A stretch of DNA of 64,000 nt from Kangiellaceae bacterium (GTDB lineage Bacteria; Pseudomonadota; Gammaproteobacteria; Enterobacterales; Kangiellaceae). Positions 27,646 to 37,452 of the stretch are shown here, one piece after another. Under the pieces are notes generated by a model. It worked only from the letters and a program-made list of their open reading frames with translations. It searched no databases and was not told where the DNA came from. The stretch spans positions 30,452-94,451 of the forward strand of contig JAPHTP010000025.1 in the NCBI GenBank assembly GCA_026196875.1, in the 5' to 3' direction. Within the stretch, counting starts at the first letter, position 1; each line of letters starts with the position of its first letter. A program made the position numbers and the translations under genes.

Positions 27646-28548
27646 TTAATTCAGAAGCTGGCACTTTTTTAATGCCAGTCTTATTATATCTTTCGAAACA
27701 GATGAAGGATTAGTTAAGGGTGACCTAATCCCTTCCTGTAATTGTCCTAATATCGTAAGAGCCCATTTAACCGGAATTGGATTTGGCTCAACAAACAGTG
27801 CTTCGTGAAGCGGCATCAAACTTTCAAAAATTTGCTTTGCTTCTTCACTTTCTAAATCATTTAAACTTAACCCTATCCATCGGCTCATTTCGTAAGGTGT
27901 TATATTGGCTGTAACCGAAATAACTCCTTTTCCACCAGCCTGTACAAAATCGAAAGCAGTTTCGTCGTCTCCACTTAAAAAGACGAATTGTTCTATTTGA
28001 GGTATTAGACGACTAGCGCGGTCAATATCACCCGTTGCATCCTTTATCCCGACGATATTCCTATGTTGAGACAGTTTTAAAATAGAATCATCGCCTAAGT
28101 CAACTCCGGTCCTGGATGGAACATTATAAAGAATAATCGGGGCGCGGCTTTCATCAGCTAATTGAGAAAAATATTCCTGTAAACCGATCTGCGTTGGTTT
28201 CACATAGTAAGGTGTCACACATAAAACAGCATCAAGCTCAATTTCATTTAACTTCTGACAAATAGCAATTGATTTATTTGTTGAAGGAGATGCACAACCT
28301 GCTATCACAGGAATTCTTTTCCCGACGATGACTTGAGTGCGTTTGATTACAGAAATAAATTCTTCATCAGTTACTAAAGCAGACTCTCCAGTAGTCCCCA
28401 TACTAACAATCGAATTTGTTCCGTTGCTTATGTGCCACTCAATTAATTCTTCAAGAGCATCAAAATCGATATTGCCGTGGTTGTCCATTGGCGTAACCAG
28501 CGCCACAGAACTTCCGTAAAATTGTGTATATGAGACAGCTTGAGCCAT
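27646..28548 (-). CDS. dapA: 4-hydroxy-tetrahydrodipicolinate synthase
   Basis: It condenses pyruvate with aspartate semialdehyde, the first committed step of lysine and diaminopimelate synthesis. The 300-residue protein has GTTGES (51-56), the tyrosine Y141 in YNVPSRTG, and the Schiff-base lysine K169 in VGIKDATGD. The start is an ATG with no strong ribosome binding site. bamC follows in the same operon. Confidence 0.97.
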   Translation of the reverse strand: MAQAVSYTQFYGSSVALVTPMDNHGNIDFDALEELIEWHISNGTNSIVSMGTTGESALVTDEEFISVIKRTQVIVGKRIPVIAGCASPSTNKSIAICQKLNEIELDAVLCVTPYYVKPTQIGLQEYFSQLADESRAPIILYNVPSRTGVDLGDDSILKLSQHRNIVGIKDATGDIDRASRLIPQIEQFVFLSGDDETAFDFVQAGGKGVISVTANITPYEMSRWIGLSLNDLESEEAKQIFESLMPLHEALFVEPNPIPVKWALTILGQLQEGIRSPLTNPSSVSKDIIRLALKKCQLLN

Positions 28549-28803
28549 TATTTTTAGGTCTGTTTTCTCAATAAAATAAAATTATCACTAATATCAGTGG
28601 CTTAGTCGAACTACAGATTTCCCTTTTATGCAAATTTTATACTTTTGCAGGCAGAGTGTAAGCTAGAAAAAGCGTAATGTTACTTGTCAAATAACGCCAA
28701 AACAAGCAAAACTCGTAATCTAAATCCAAATCACGAATGGCATTTATGACCTCGAAACCAAAGTGAGGTTCAACTCTTGTTGATTAAACTCATTATTGGT
28801 CAG

Positions 28804-29421
28804 TTATTGGCTGATTGGAATACCGCTATGAAATCGGAAAAGCTGATCTTCACTTTGGATTAACTCCGCTTCTTTTGCCAAAAACGACTCAACTCGCTTA
28901 TCAATAGGCTCATTTGAATATAAAGCGGCAAGCTCAAGATAATCTTCGTAGTGTCTTGATTCGGATTTGAGTAGGTACCGATAGTATCTCGCAAGATCGA
29001 CCTCCCCTACTTCTTCCAACAAGGGAGCCAAACTTGCAAATCTCTCACATGAACGGGCTTCAATTATTGCACCAATAATGCAAAAATCGACTAATTTATC
29101 TGGTTCATTGTCTCGAGCAAGTTTACGTAAGCTAGCAGCATATCTAGAAGGAGTTAGGATTGAGTACTCAATTCCTCTTGCCTGGATTTTCTCATAAACC
29201 TGCTCAAAATGGAGAACCTCTTCCCTGGCTAGCTGGGCCATCTTGATCTGTAGCTCATTTCTTTCGGAGTACTTAAACATCAGGCTTAATGCAGTAGAAG
29301 CAGCTTTTTTTTCACACTTAGCGTGATCAACTAACAAAATATCTACGTGCTTCAATGCATGATTTAGCCATGCTTCAGGTGTGTCACACTTTAAGAAAGA
29401 ACGAATATGTGAAATGTCCAT
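28804..29421 (-). CDS. miaE: tRNA-(ms2io6A)-hydroxylase MiaE
   Basis: A di-iron monooxygenase that hydroxylates the isopentenyl group of ms2i6A-37 in tRNA. The 205-residue protein has ferritin-like carboxylate/histidine pairs: EEVLHFEQV, EARSCERF and ESRHYEDYLE. The motif HAKCEKKAASTALSLMF in the first third is typical. It implies that miaA and miaB are elsewhere in the genome. The ATG has a weak ribosome binding site. Confidence 0.94.
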   Translation of the reverse strand: MDISHIRSFLKCDTPEAWLNHALKHVDILLVDHAKCEKKAASTALSLMFKYSERNELQIKMAQLAREEVLHFEQVYEKIQARGIEYSILTPSRYAASLRKLARDNEPDKLVDFCIIGAIIEARSCERFASLAPLLEEVGEVDLARYYRYLLKSESRHYEDYLELAALYSNEPIDKRVESFLAKEAELIQSEDQLFRFHSGIPISQ

Positions 29422-29585
29422 CGGCTACTACATTTGTTTTACTAGAGTGGGTTGCCCCAAAGTGCGCGCATTATAGGGTAAATTTAGTCAATTATCGAGC
29501 ATAAAGATTATCAACGGAATTGAACTAAGGAACCTCAGCCGTCAACTACTAACGGGAAGATACTGTCTCCACGCACCTTTAAAGT

Positions 29586-31586
29586 TTAACTAAAATAACC
29601 ATTTAAGCGTTTGAAACTAGTCAAAACTTTTCGGCGGTTATTTGCTGAACTTGGTTTCTCAGCATAGCGGTACTGTATGTAGGACTCCAGCAAATTTTTG
29701 TATTTAGATTTATCTTCCAAACTTGATTGAGAAATTATGTTGAGTAGTTTGTAAGGACCTATGTTCTTAGGTAGCTCTACACCAAGTGCCTTATTTAATT
29801 TTGAGAGGAGCTTAGTAAACTCTCTATCATATGGGCTTAAAACATCTCTTTTTCTAAAACTCCTGATAGCGATAACCAAAACGAAAACAGAAATTGCAAC
29901 AAAAATAATGCCTATCATTTGCTGCGGTTTTATGCCGCTAAGGCCAAGTTTTGATAACAAGTTTGATTGACGTTGTCGGTTGAAATCTAACACCCAATCA
30001 TTCCAATTAGTGTTCATCTGATCAACCCAATACTCGATTTGTTTGAGCATCCCTAGATCGTCCAAATTAACAACACTAAATTCATCAAATAAGCTCAAGC
30101 GTTGAGAATAATCAGAAAGCAACTCTGATTCTACCCTTTCTTCCGCTATTGCGGCTGTAGGGTCCAAACGAACCCAACCTTCTCCTTCAAACCAAAGTTC
30201 AGTCCAAGCATGCGCATTTGCGTACCGGACTATCCAGTAGTCCGACAAGGGGTTCTTTTCACCTCCTTGATATCCAACAACAACTCTCGCAGGAATCCCT
30301 GCGGCTCGAGCAATAAAGACTAAGGCTGAAGCATAGTGTTCACAAAATCCTCGCTGTGCTCCTAACCAAAAATTATCGACTATATCTTCATCAAATGACG
30401 GAGGACTTAAAGTGTAGAAGTACTCTTGTTGATTAATTCTAGTTAACACGGAATTTATGAAGGCCCTATCGTCTGAGTATTTTTCTCTTTCTACTATTGA
30501 CCAATTTTTGGTCATTTCATTGCCTTCCGGCAAAGACAAATAAAACTCTTTCTTAGGTGAGCTTAACCGGGTACCTATCTCCAGGTTCGGTGCCGACTGC
30601 ATTGAATAACGTAACCGATCAATAATTCGAAAAGGCGAATAAACGGTAAAATCTTCTAAAATAAAAGAGCGCCCTTGAGTCTTAACCGGCCGATCCAGAC
30701 TAATTAAAAAATTCCGCTGCGTCTCTTCCATTGTTATTGTGTAATCAAACTTAATCTGCTGTTCCGTTAAAGGTATTTGATTTAGCGGGTTTGCCCCTTC
30801 CCTTGTCCAAGCCATACCATCAAACTTATCTAACGACAACACTCTCCAATAAAGATCGTTTTCGTTAGGTGGACTTGATTCAAAAGTAGCTCTAAAAGCT
30901 ATTTTGTCAAACAATTGCAAACTACTTATTTCGCCTGGAGACATGGTATCACTGATACCAGATACAGCTTCAGAACTGCCTGGCATTCTCCATAACGGCC
31001 CGGCCAGTCTTGGGAAAAAAACAAACAAAATCAGCATAAGAGGAATGGCAAGTAATAAGTACTTGCCCAGTGAAGACAAGATTGACCTCAATGAAAACCC
31101 AGACTTGTCATCAGTGTTGACTCGATAAAGAGAAGTATATGCATTTAACAATGCAATAACCGGAACAAACTGGTAGACAGCAATAAGAGGATCCTGGTTA
31201 AACAAAAAACCGGCAACCAACATAAAAAAACCAAGGTTTAGCAATAAGTGCGCATCACGTAATTTGTAAGTTTCTAATATTTTCAATCCGTACATTGCGC
31301 TGATCAGCGCTACGCCGGCGTCTCGTCCGGAAATTTTCCTAAACGCAATAAATACGCCTAATACAGCAGCAGTTGTTATTGCTACCTTAAACCAGCGAGG
31401 TACTCTGAACTCATTTTTTTGGCTAGCCCAAAATACAGTTCCACTCACCAACAGATTCAACAAAATAATCCAGAAAGGAATAAAGAAATACAAAGGAAAC
31501 AACACTAATTGCTGGGCAACAATAATTTCCTTTAATGGCAAAGGTCGACTAACTAATTGTTGTTGTGTAAGCGATTGTGCGTTCAT
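29586..31586 (-). CDS. Membrane transglutaminase-like protein (TgpA/DUF3488 family)
   Basis: The 666 residues begin with about five or six membrane spans (residues 20-210), followed by a large periplasmic part with a transglutaminase-like domain and a last span near 555-575. The catalytic triad is C415 (GFCEHYASA), H459 (NAHAWTELW) and D475 (VRLDPTAA). A short cytoplasmic C-terminal domain follows. The Pseudomonas TgpA relative is essential, but its substrate is unsettled. With the DUF58 and MoxR genes upstream it forms a widely conserved three-gene operon. Confidence 0.92.
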   Translation of the reverse strand: MNAQSLTQQQLVSRPLPLKEIIVAQQLVLFPLYFFIPFWIILLNLLVSGTVFWASQKNEFRVPRWFKVAITTAAVLGVFIAFRKISGRDAGVALISAMYGLKILETYKLRDAHLLLNLGFFMLVAGFLFNQDPLIAVYQFVPVIALLNAYTSLYRVNTDDKSGFSLRSILSSLGKYLLLAIPLMLILFVFFPRLAGPLWRMPGSSEAVSGISDTMSPGEISSLQLFDKIAFRATFESSPPNENDLYWRVLSLDKFDGMAWTREGANPLNQIPLTEQQIKFDYTITMEETQRNFLISLDRPVKTQGRSFILEDFTVYSPFRIIDRLRYSMQSAPNLEIGTRLSSPKKEFYLSLPEGNEMTKNWSIVEREKYSDDRAFINSVLTRINQQEYFYTLSPPSFDEDIVDNFWLGAQRGFCEHYASALVFIARAAGIPARVVVGYQGGEKNPLSDYWIVRYANAHAWTELWFEGEGWVRLDPTAAIAEERVESELLSDYSQRLSLFDEFSVVNLDDLGMLKQIEYWVDQMNTNWNDWVLDFNRQRQSNLLSKLGLSGIKPQQMIGIIFVAISVFVLVIAIRSFRKRDVLSPYDREFTKLLSKLNKALGVELPKNIGPYKLLNIISQSSLEDKSKYKNLLESYIQYRYAEKPSSANNRRKVLTSFKRLNGYFS

Positions 31587-31597
31587 AAACCTACCAA

Positions 31598-32587
31598 CTA
31601 CCCCATGCCCGTACTATTGAATAAAGCAAGCGAAGTCAGGCATTTTTTTCTGTGAACATCACCTTCGTCAAATCCTATATGCTGACCTGGAATTGATAAC
31701 GAATACGCCAAATTCTGATGTGAAGCCTGTAGCACCATATAAGTCAGAAAAGAAACTCTAGCTTCCTCAGGAAAACCTTCGAATTCTTCCCAACGAAAAC
31801 TGAGCTCGTTCCCTTGAACCGAAGCAAACTCTCTTACATGTAAACCACGCTCGCGAGCAAACGACTTCCAGTCTATACGAGATAATGACTCTCCGGCCTG
31901 ATATGATTTTAATCCATAAAAATCTTCATTTCCGACAGACTTTTTACCTTGCTCACTTTCCATTTCATCTCCTCCCGACACTTCAAACCTTTGTGGCGGC
32001 TCGATTGGATGAGGGTAAACAAGGACTTTCCTTGCTAAGCCGAAATAAGCCCACGTTCTAAACCATCCAAAAGGAAAAACACTTGAAACCATCATTCTAG
32101 GTAATTCCTGTTGGCCCCTTTTTTCCGGTATAAATGTTAAATTTACACTAGTTAAACCGTGGCTCGCGACATCAACATAAATTAGATTCGCGACGCCTTT
32201 TTTGTAACCGGAATCCCAGCCAATTCCAATGGACGCATGGTTTTCATGGTTATATGAATTTAGCGTAATTGAGATCACACCAGATTGTTTGGCGAAAAGC
32301 TCTGTCGGCTGACCTTCACAGAACTCGATATTTTGTAGATTTTTATACGTATAAATGATAGTTACTAGTCCAACGCCAACTAGCAAGAAAGTTAACAAAA
32401 AGGCCAGATTGTTTTGATAGTTGGTAGCCCCAACCAACATTAAGATAACGATAACTGACAACATATAGCCACTTTTTGTTGGCCAAATATAACTTGAGTT
32501 TTGGTTAAGTCTAACCTTATCCCCAACAGGCATACGACTCCCAAACCACTTGCGAGTCTGCTGCTGAATCGTTGCTGTCAATTTCAC
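31598..32587 (-). CDS. DUF58 domain protein
   Basis: Two membrane spans lie near the N-terminus (about 43-80), followed by a soluble part with the DUF58 signature: EDFYGLKSYQAGESLSRIDW, then KSFARERGLHVREF. The domain is related to von Willebrand A folds, and the protein is a partner of MoxR ATPases. The frame extends upstream to a TTG at 32614, but the GTG at 32587 has AGGAAG 5 bases before it and is preferred (329 residues). It lies 11 bases before the transglutaminase gene. Confidence 0.88.
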   Translation of the reverse strand: MKLTATIQQQTRKWFGSRMPVGDKVRLNQNSSYIWPTKSGYMLSVIVILMLVGATNYQNNLAFLLTFLLVGVGLVTIIYTYKNLQNIEFCEGQPTELFAKQSGVISITLNSYNHENHASIGIGWDSGYKKGVANLIYVDVASHGLTSVNLTFIPEKRGQQELPRMMVSSVFPFGWFRTWAYFGLARKVLVYPHPIEPPQRFEVSGGDEMESEQGKKSVGNEDFYGLKSYQAGESLSRIDWKSFARERGLHVREFASVQGNELSFRWEEFEGFPEEARVSFLTYMVLQASHQNLAYSLSIPGQHIGFDEGDVHRKKCLTSLALFNSTGMG

Positions 32588-32621
32588 ATTTACTTCCTGA
32601 TTTTTACTTGCCAAGTTTCAC

Positions 32622-33542
32622 TTATCTAGGCACTTTCACATCGGATAATATTTGCACAACTGGAGAGTTATCAGCGCTAAGGTTAGAACCGCTTTGGCCT
32701 AATAATCTATGACCCGCAACCGAGATCCACACAGCCTGAACATCTTCTGGCAATACAAAATCCCTACCGTCCAATAGTGCCCAAGCTTTGGCAGCTTTTA
32801 GTAAAGCCAAACCACCTCGCGGAGATAATCCATGTGACCAGTGGCTAGAAGTTCTGCTTGCCTCTACCAAGGCCTGCAAATAGTCTAGTAGAACATCTGA
32901 AGTATTCACTTTCTCAACCTGGGACTGGTACTTCATCAGTTCTTCAGTATTTAATACTGGTTCGAGCTCTTCAATTTGAGTTCTTGTTTCCTGACCTTTA
33001 AACAGCAAGCGCTCAACTTCAGCGGCCGGATACCCCAGTGATATTCTAATCATAAAACGGTCTAGTTGAGACTCTGGTAATGGGTAGGTACCAATTTGAT
33101 GAAATGGATTCTGTGTGGCAATCACGAAAAAAGGCTCGGGTAATTTTCGACTAACGCCTTCTGAGGTCACCTGATATTCTTCCATCGCTTCCAATAGCGC
33201 ACTTTGCGACTTAGGTGTGGCCCGATTGACTTCATCGGCTAATATAACCTGGGTGAAAATTGGACCTTGATGAAATTTAAAAGTCTCATCACTACGTCTA
33301 TATATGGCCGAACCAATAATGTCAGCCGGTAGTAAGTCGCTAGTAAACTGGATGCGCTGGAAATCTAGTCCTAAAACTTTGGCTAATGCATGCGCTAAAG
33401 TTGTCTTTCCCATCCCTGGTAAATCTTCAATCAATAAATGGCCTTTCGCTAAAAGCCCCACCAGTGAAAGTCGTATTTGCTGTTCTTTACCGAGAATGAT
33501 CTGATTAAGTGAGTTAATTACTTGTTCAAGCTTAGGATGCAT
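32622..33542 (-). CDS. MoxR-family AAA+ ATPase
   Basis: A cytoplasmic AAA+ ATPase of the MoxR class, thought to act as a chaperone for a DUF58/VWA partner. The 306-residue protein has Walker A LPGMGKTT (41-48), Walker B LADEVNRA (about 105-112), sensor 1 in FVIATQNP, and the C-terminal lid with SHGLSPRGGLALLKAAKAWA. It is the first gene of the MoxR-DUF58-transglutaminase operon. Confidence 0.94.
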   Translation of the reverse strand: MHPKLEQVINSLNQIILGKEQQIRLSLVGLLAKGHLLIEDLPGMGKTTLAHALAKVLGLDFQRIQFTSDLLPADIIGSAIYRRSDETFKFHQGPIFTQVILADEVNRATPKSQSALLEAMEEYQVTSEGVSRKLPEPFFVIATQNPFHQIGTYPLPESQLDRFMIRISLGYPAAEVERLLFKGQETRTQIEELEPVLNTEELMKYQSQVEKVNTSDVLLDYLQALVEASRTSSHWSHGLSPRGGLALLKAAKAWALLDGRDFVLPEDVQAVWISVAGHRLLGQSGSNLSADNSPVVQILSDVKVPR

Positions 33543-33673
33543 GAAAATAGCCGCTTTAAATTGTGATTAATCAAGCATGATTTATCGTGATGGTTATTTC
33601 AAGTTCGATCACAAGTATTTCGTCACAAAACTTGTCGAATATACTTCCCTTATTAACGAGTTACTTTGTTTGA

Positions 33674-34561
33674 CTACACATTAACCAATAACGAGTCAAT
33701 CATCGACTCAGCCTGCCTTGCGTACCCCCCTCCAAACAGATTGGCATGATTGAGGATATGGTATAGGTTATACAAGGTTTTACGCAGCTTGTACCCTTCA
33801 TGGATCGGGAAAACTTGATTATATTCACTAAAAAATGCAGGTCCGGGTCGGCCAAACAATTCTAGCATTGCTAAATCGGCCTCATGATCGCCATAGTAGC
33901 TGGCGGGATCGTAGATAACCGGCTCTCCTTCTTGGACAAAACTATAGTTCCCCGACCATAAATCGCCGTGTAACAATGAGGCTTTAGGGTGATATCCTGC
34001 GAAGAATATGTCTAAGTTCTTAATTAATTCAAGACCCTTTCGGTATAGGACAGGTGGACCCCCTTTAATTCTTAGGAGATCTAGCTGGAACAGCAACCTG
34101 TGGTCGCCGAAAAATTCAATCCAATCAGCTCCCCAAGAATTAGGTTGGGGAGTTGAACCGATAAAATTATCTTGATTGAAGCCGAAGCGCTCTTTTTGAT
34201 TCAGATGTAAGGCAGCAAGTTTGCGTGCAAACTCTTCTATTCGACCAGAATGGCCAAGTTCCAATTTCTCAAGCACTAAAAAACTAATATTAGCGGAACA
34301 ACCAAAACAAATACTTTGCGGAGCTTTTATAGTCTGACTAGTGATGATTTCTTCAAGAGCTTCTGCCTCTCGCTCAAACATTTCGAGCAAACTGTCTGAG
34401 TTCTGTTTTACGAAATATGAATATGTTTGGCTTCCATCAGTCACATCGATAAGAAAAGCTTGATTGATATCACCGCCAATAGTTGAAGTCGAACGAACAC
34501 AACTTAACTCTTTCCCCACAGCCTGTGATATGGAATAGCAAACTTGTTTTTCTTGCTGCAT
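33674..34561 (-). CDS. Fructosamine kinase family protein
   Basis: A 295-residue kinase of the FN3K/YniA family. It phosphorylates sugars attached to protein amines so that they fall off, a protein-repair reaction. Seen: STSTIGGDINQAFLID (about 24-39) at the N-terminus, the catalytic loop LLHGDLWSGNYSF (about 201-213), and YDPASYYGDHEADLAM (about 220-235) with the metal-binding Asp. The length is normal. It is 33 bases downstream of the omega-amidase gene. Confidence 0.92.
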   Translation of the reverse strand: MQQEKQVCYSISQAVGKELSCVRSTSTIGGDINQAFLIDVTDGSQTYSYFVKQNSDSLLEMFEREAEALEEIITSQTIKAPQSICFGCSANISFLVLEKLELGHSGRIEEFARKLAALHLNQKERFGFNQDNFIGSTPQPNSWGADWIEFFGDHRLLFQLDLLRIKGGPPVLYRKGLELIKNLDIFFAGYHPKASLLHGDLWSGNYSFVQEGEPVIYDPASYYGDHEADLAMLELFGRPGPAFFSEYNQVFPIHEGYKLRKTLYNLYHILNHANLFGGGYARQAESMIDSLLVNV

Positions 34562-34594
34562 AAGCTTTCAACTTAACCACACAAAAATTACATT

Positions 34595-35383
34595 TTAATC
34601 AACAATCTCAAAATTATCTGCATCCAAAAATGCCGGAAACTTTTCCTTAAAGCGAGCCAGTTTTCCGATGTCAATTTCAACATGAATTATTTGTTCTTTA
34701 TTGTCTTCGGCGAGAGCTAGTGGCTCTCCCAAAAAATCTAACGCAACTGTTCCACCGGAATGAGGAACACCTTTGCCATCTTCACCAACTCGGTTTACAC
34801 CAATAACAAAAGCCTGGTTTTCCATTGCTCTGGCTTTCAATAAAGTGTCCCAGACAATTCTGCGAACTGCCGGCCAATTAGCAACATTGACAATCATGTC
34901 ATAATCGTTGCGGTTTCTCGACCAAACTGGAAAACGAAGGTCATAGCATACTAATGGAAGGATCCTAACGCCATTGACATTTAGAACTATTCTGTCATCA
35001 CCGGCCACGACAAAGTCCTGTTCATTGCCAAGTCGAAATAAGTGCCTCTTATCGTAAAAGTAAGTACTACCATCAGGGTATACCCAGTAAAACCGGTTTG
35101 ACTTCTTGGTTGATTTTTCTACCAAAACTGAGCCGGCTATCACACAATTAAGATCGCTGGCCTTTTTAATCAACCAAGTTAAAACCTCTCATCCTCCGGC
35201 TTGCTCTTCGCAATCATCAACATCAATACTGAATCCTGTGGAGAAGGTTTCAGGAAGGAGCAATAAATCAACACTAGACAATTGTTGCAACATATCATCT
35301 AACTTACTCAGATTAGCTTTCTTGTTTAACCAACTGATATTAAATTGGACTGCGGCGACTTTTAGTACTTGCTTTTGTGTCAA
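34595..35383 (-). pseudogene. Omega-amidase (Nit2/YafV type) interrupted by one in-frame TGA
   Basis: Read as one frame from the TTG at 35383, this is a 262-codon carbon-nitrogen hydrolase like YafV, which splits alpha-ketoglutaramate or alpha-ketosuccinamate. Codon 65 (35191-35189) is TGA. The frame does not shift across it: the codons after it read E-V-L-T-W and lead straight into the rest of the enzyme. All three catalytic residues are intact: E45 (LLPETFSTGF), K112 (FYDKRHLF) and C146 (PLVCYDLRF). The start has AGGA upstream; an earlier TTG at 35404 is less likely. Possible explanations are a recent nonsense mutation, read-through, a sequencing error, or expression of the distal part from the TTG at 35173. 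The last would lack E45 and be inactive. Confidence 0.85.
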
Positions 35384-35410
35384 TTTAAAATCCTCGCTAA
35401 CCAAATAAAC

Positions 35411-36559
35411 TTACAACTGGCAAAGTTTTTCCGCTGCTAGCTGAAGCGTTTCATCACTTTTAGCAAAACAAAGGCGTATTACCTTGTCTCCGGGAAACGA
35501 CTCATAAAATGGGCTTAAAGGAATAGCTGCAACACCTTTCTCAACTGTGAGCCAGTGACAAAAATCTACATCATTTTTATCCGAAATATCACTGTAATCG
35601 GCTAATATGAAATAAGTGCCCAAACTTGGTAGCAGCTTAAATCGAGAACTAGCTAATGCGCCCGCCAACAAATCACGTTTCTTCTGATAAAAACTTGATA
35701 GTTCATCGATATGTCCCGGGTTTTCGCTAAGCATCTTGGCGGTGCCAATTTGCGCTGGTGTAAAGCTGGCAAAGGTAACAAACTGGTGAATTTTTCTAAA
35801 TTCTGCAGTAAGATTTTCAGGCGCACAACAGTAACCTAATTTCCAGCCAGTACAGTGAAAAGTTTTACCAAAACTTGAAACAACTAAGCTACGTTCAAAA
35901 AGCTTAGGAAATCTTAAAACACTTTGATGGACCTTATTATCAAAAGTAATAAACTCATAAACTTCATCACTGATTAAATACAGCTCATTCTGAATAACTA
36001 ATTTTTCCAACTGCTTTAGATCCGACTCTGACAATATCGTACCCGTTGGGTTGTGCGGACTGTTGATAATGATAAGCCGGGTGTTATCGTTTACTTTCTG
36101 TTTAACTAATTCCCAATTGACCCGATATTCTGGAGCTTGCATGGGAATGTGAATACACTTGCCCCCAGCTAATTCGACAGATGGTTCATACGAATCATAT
36201 GCAGGGTCGAAAATTATCACTTCATCACCAGGTCTAACCAAAGCCTGAATCGCCACATACAAAGCCTCTGTCGCACCGGATGTTACGGTAATATTTGACG
36301 AGTCTAGCTCCATGTTATAAATGCGTTTAACGGTATTGGCAATTTGAGAAAGCAAGTCTGGCATCCCGGCAGAAGGAGCGTATTGATTAGCTCCCGAGTC
36401 TATTGCTTGAGTTGTAGCCGACTTTAGAAATTCTGGCGTATCAAACTCAGGAAAGCCTTGTGACAAATTTATTGCTCCATATTGATTTGCCATCATAGAC
36501 ATTTCAGTAAAAATACTTGTGCCAACGTTAGGTAATTTGCTCTCGTAATCTTGAGACAC
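35411..36559 (-). CDS. PLP-dependent methionine/glutamine aminotransferase (YbdL type)
   Basis: A fold-type I aminotransferase of 382 residues close to YbdL and kynurenine/glutamine transaminases: NLSQGFPEFDTP near the N-terminus, NSPHNPTGTI, ISDEVYEF, and the PLP lysine in SSFGKTFHCTGWKLGY (about 230-245). Such enzymes transaminate methionine or its keto acid with glutamine, making alpha-ketoglutaramate, which the adjacent omega-amidase would remove. The start is a GTG with AAGGAA 6 bases upstream. Confidence 0.92.
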   Translation of the reverse strand: MSQDYESKLPNVGTSIFTEMSMMANQYGAINLSQGFPEFDTPEFLKSATTQAIDSGANQYAPSAGMPDLLSQIANTVKRIYNMELDSSNITVTSGATEALYVAIQALVRPGDEVIIFDPAYDSYEPSVELAGGKCIHIPMQAPEYRVNWELVKQKVNDNTRLIIINSPHNPTGTILSESDLKQLEKLVIQNELYLISDEVYEFITFDNKVHQSVLRFPKLFERSLVVSSFGKTFHCTGWKLGYCCAPENLTAEFRKIHQFVTFASFTPAQIGTAKMLSENPGHIDELSSFYQKKRDLLAGALASSRFKLLPSLGTYFILADYSDISDKNDVDFCHWLTVEKGVAAIPLSPFYESFPGDKVIRLCFAKSDETLQLAAEKLCQL

Positions 36560-36605
36560 TACTAGTTCCTTCGATATTTATTTTGTTGTCAACGAGTTTT
36601 AATTT

Positions 36606-37415
36606 TTAGATGTCAAACTCAGCCCAAATTGGTGCGTGGTCACTGGGTTTTTCCATTCCGCGAATGTCGTAGTCGATGCCGGCTTCAATACACTTTTCAT
36701 ATAAGCCCGTAGTCGCGAGAATAAGATCTATTCTAAGGCCACGCTTTGGGTCATCCGCAAAACCTTTACTACGATAATCGAACCAGCTAAAACGATCTTC
36801 TGCTTCTGGATAATGCTTACGAAAAGTATCTCCAAATCCTTTATCAACTATCGCCTGCAACCATTCTCTTTCTTCTGGCAAAAAACTACACTTTCCAGTT
36901 TGCAACCAACGTTTCGCATTTTTGGGACCAATCCCGATATCCTGATCTTTAAAAGAGATGTTCATATCCCCTACTACTACCCAATTGTTTGAGAGTCGAG
37001 CAGAAGTAAGATAATCATTTAAATCTTGATAAAACTTTCTTTTGGCAGGAAACTTTGTCGGATGTTCTCGGTTTTCGCCTTGAGGAAAATATCCATTAAA
37101 TACGAACATGGATTCAGACTTTCCCTTATGCTCAGTAATAACAGCCCTTCTTTGAGCATCACTTTCATCTGTAGGAAATCCTTTTTCATAGCTGATTGGT
37201 GCTTCTTTACTTAGAGTTGCGACACCGTAATGTCCTTTTTGCCCGTGGAACACCGCGTGGTAACCGATTGACTCAATCATTTCGTGCGGAAATTCAGGAT
37301 CATCCACTTTGGTCTCTTGCAATGCAATCACATCAGGCTGATGGGATTCTACCAACGCTTCTAATTGATGTGGCCTCGCTCTTAAACTATTAATATTAAA
37401 ACTGATAACTTTCAT
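36606..37415 (-). CDS. xthA: Exodeoxyribonuclease III
   Basis: An AP endonuclease and 3'-5' exonuclease of base excision repair. The 269-residue protein opens [18 protein letters not shown] and has the metal/catalytic residues in [17 protein letters not shown] and [12 protein letters not shown]. The length is normal. It lies between the M61 peptidase and aminotransferase genes with short gaps, probably in one transcript. Confidence 0.96.
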   Translation of the reverse strand: MKVISFNINSLRARPHQLEALVESHQPDVIALQETKVDDPEFPHEMIESIGYHAVFHGQKGHYGVATLSKEAPISYEKGFPTDESDAQRRAVITEHKGKSESMFVFNGYFPQGENREHPTKFPAKRKFYQDLNDYLTSARLSNNWVVVGDMNISFKDQDIGIGPKNAKRWLQTGKCSFLPEEREWLQAIVDKGFGDTFRKHYPEAEDRFSWFDYRSKGFADDPKRGLRIDLILATTGLYEKCIEAGIDYDIRGMEKPSDHAPIWAEFDI

Positions 37416-37452
37416 TTTATTTTCTCATTTGTTTTGTTCTTTCTTCAACTAC

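Noticed and set aside
28740..28775. Terminator after miaE (CCTC/GAGG pairing)
   Set aside because: The stem is only four to five bases with a long loop and has no T-run on the minus strand.
35189..35191. TGA as a selenocysteine codon in the omega-amidase gene
   Set aside because: Nitrilase-family enzymes use a cysteine much further on, which is present here; the TGA lies in a variable linker, and no stable hairpin was apparent right after it.
35174..35191. Frameshift between the two halves of the omega-amidase gene
   Set aside because: Both halves are in the same frame with exactly five sense codons between the TGA and the next candidate start, so a single nonsense codon explains the break.
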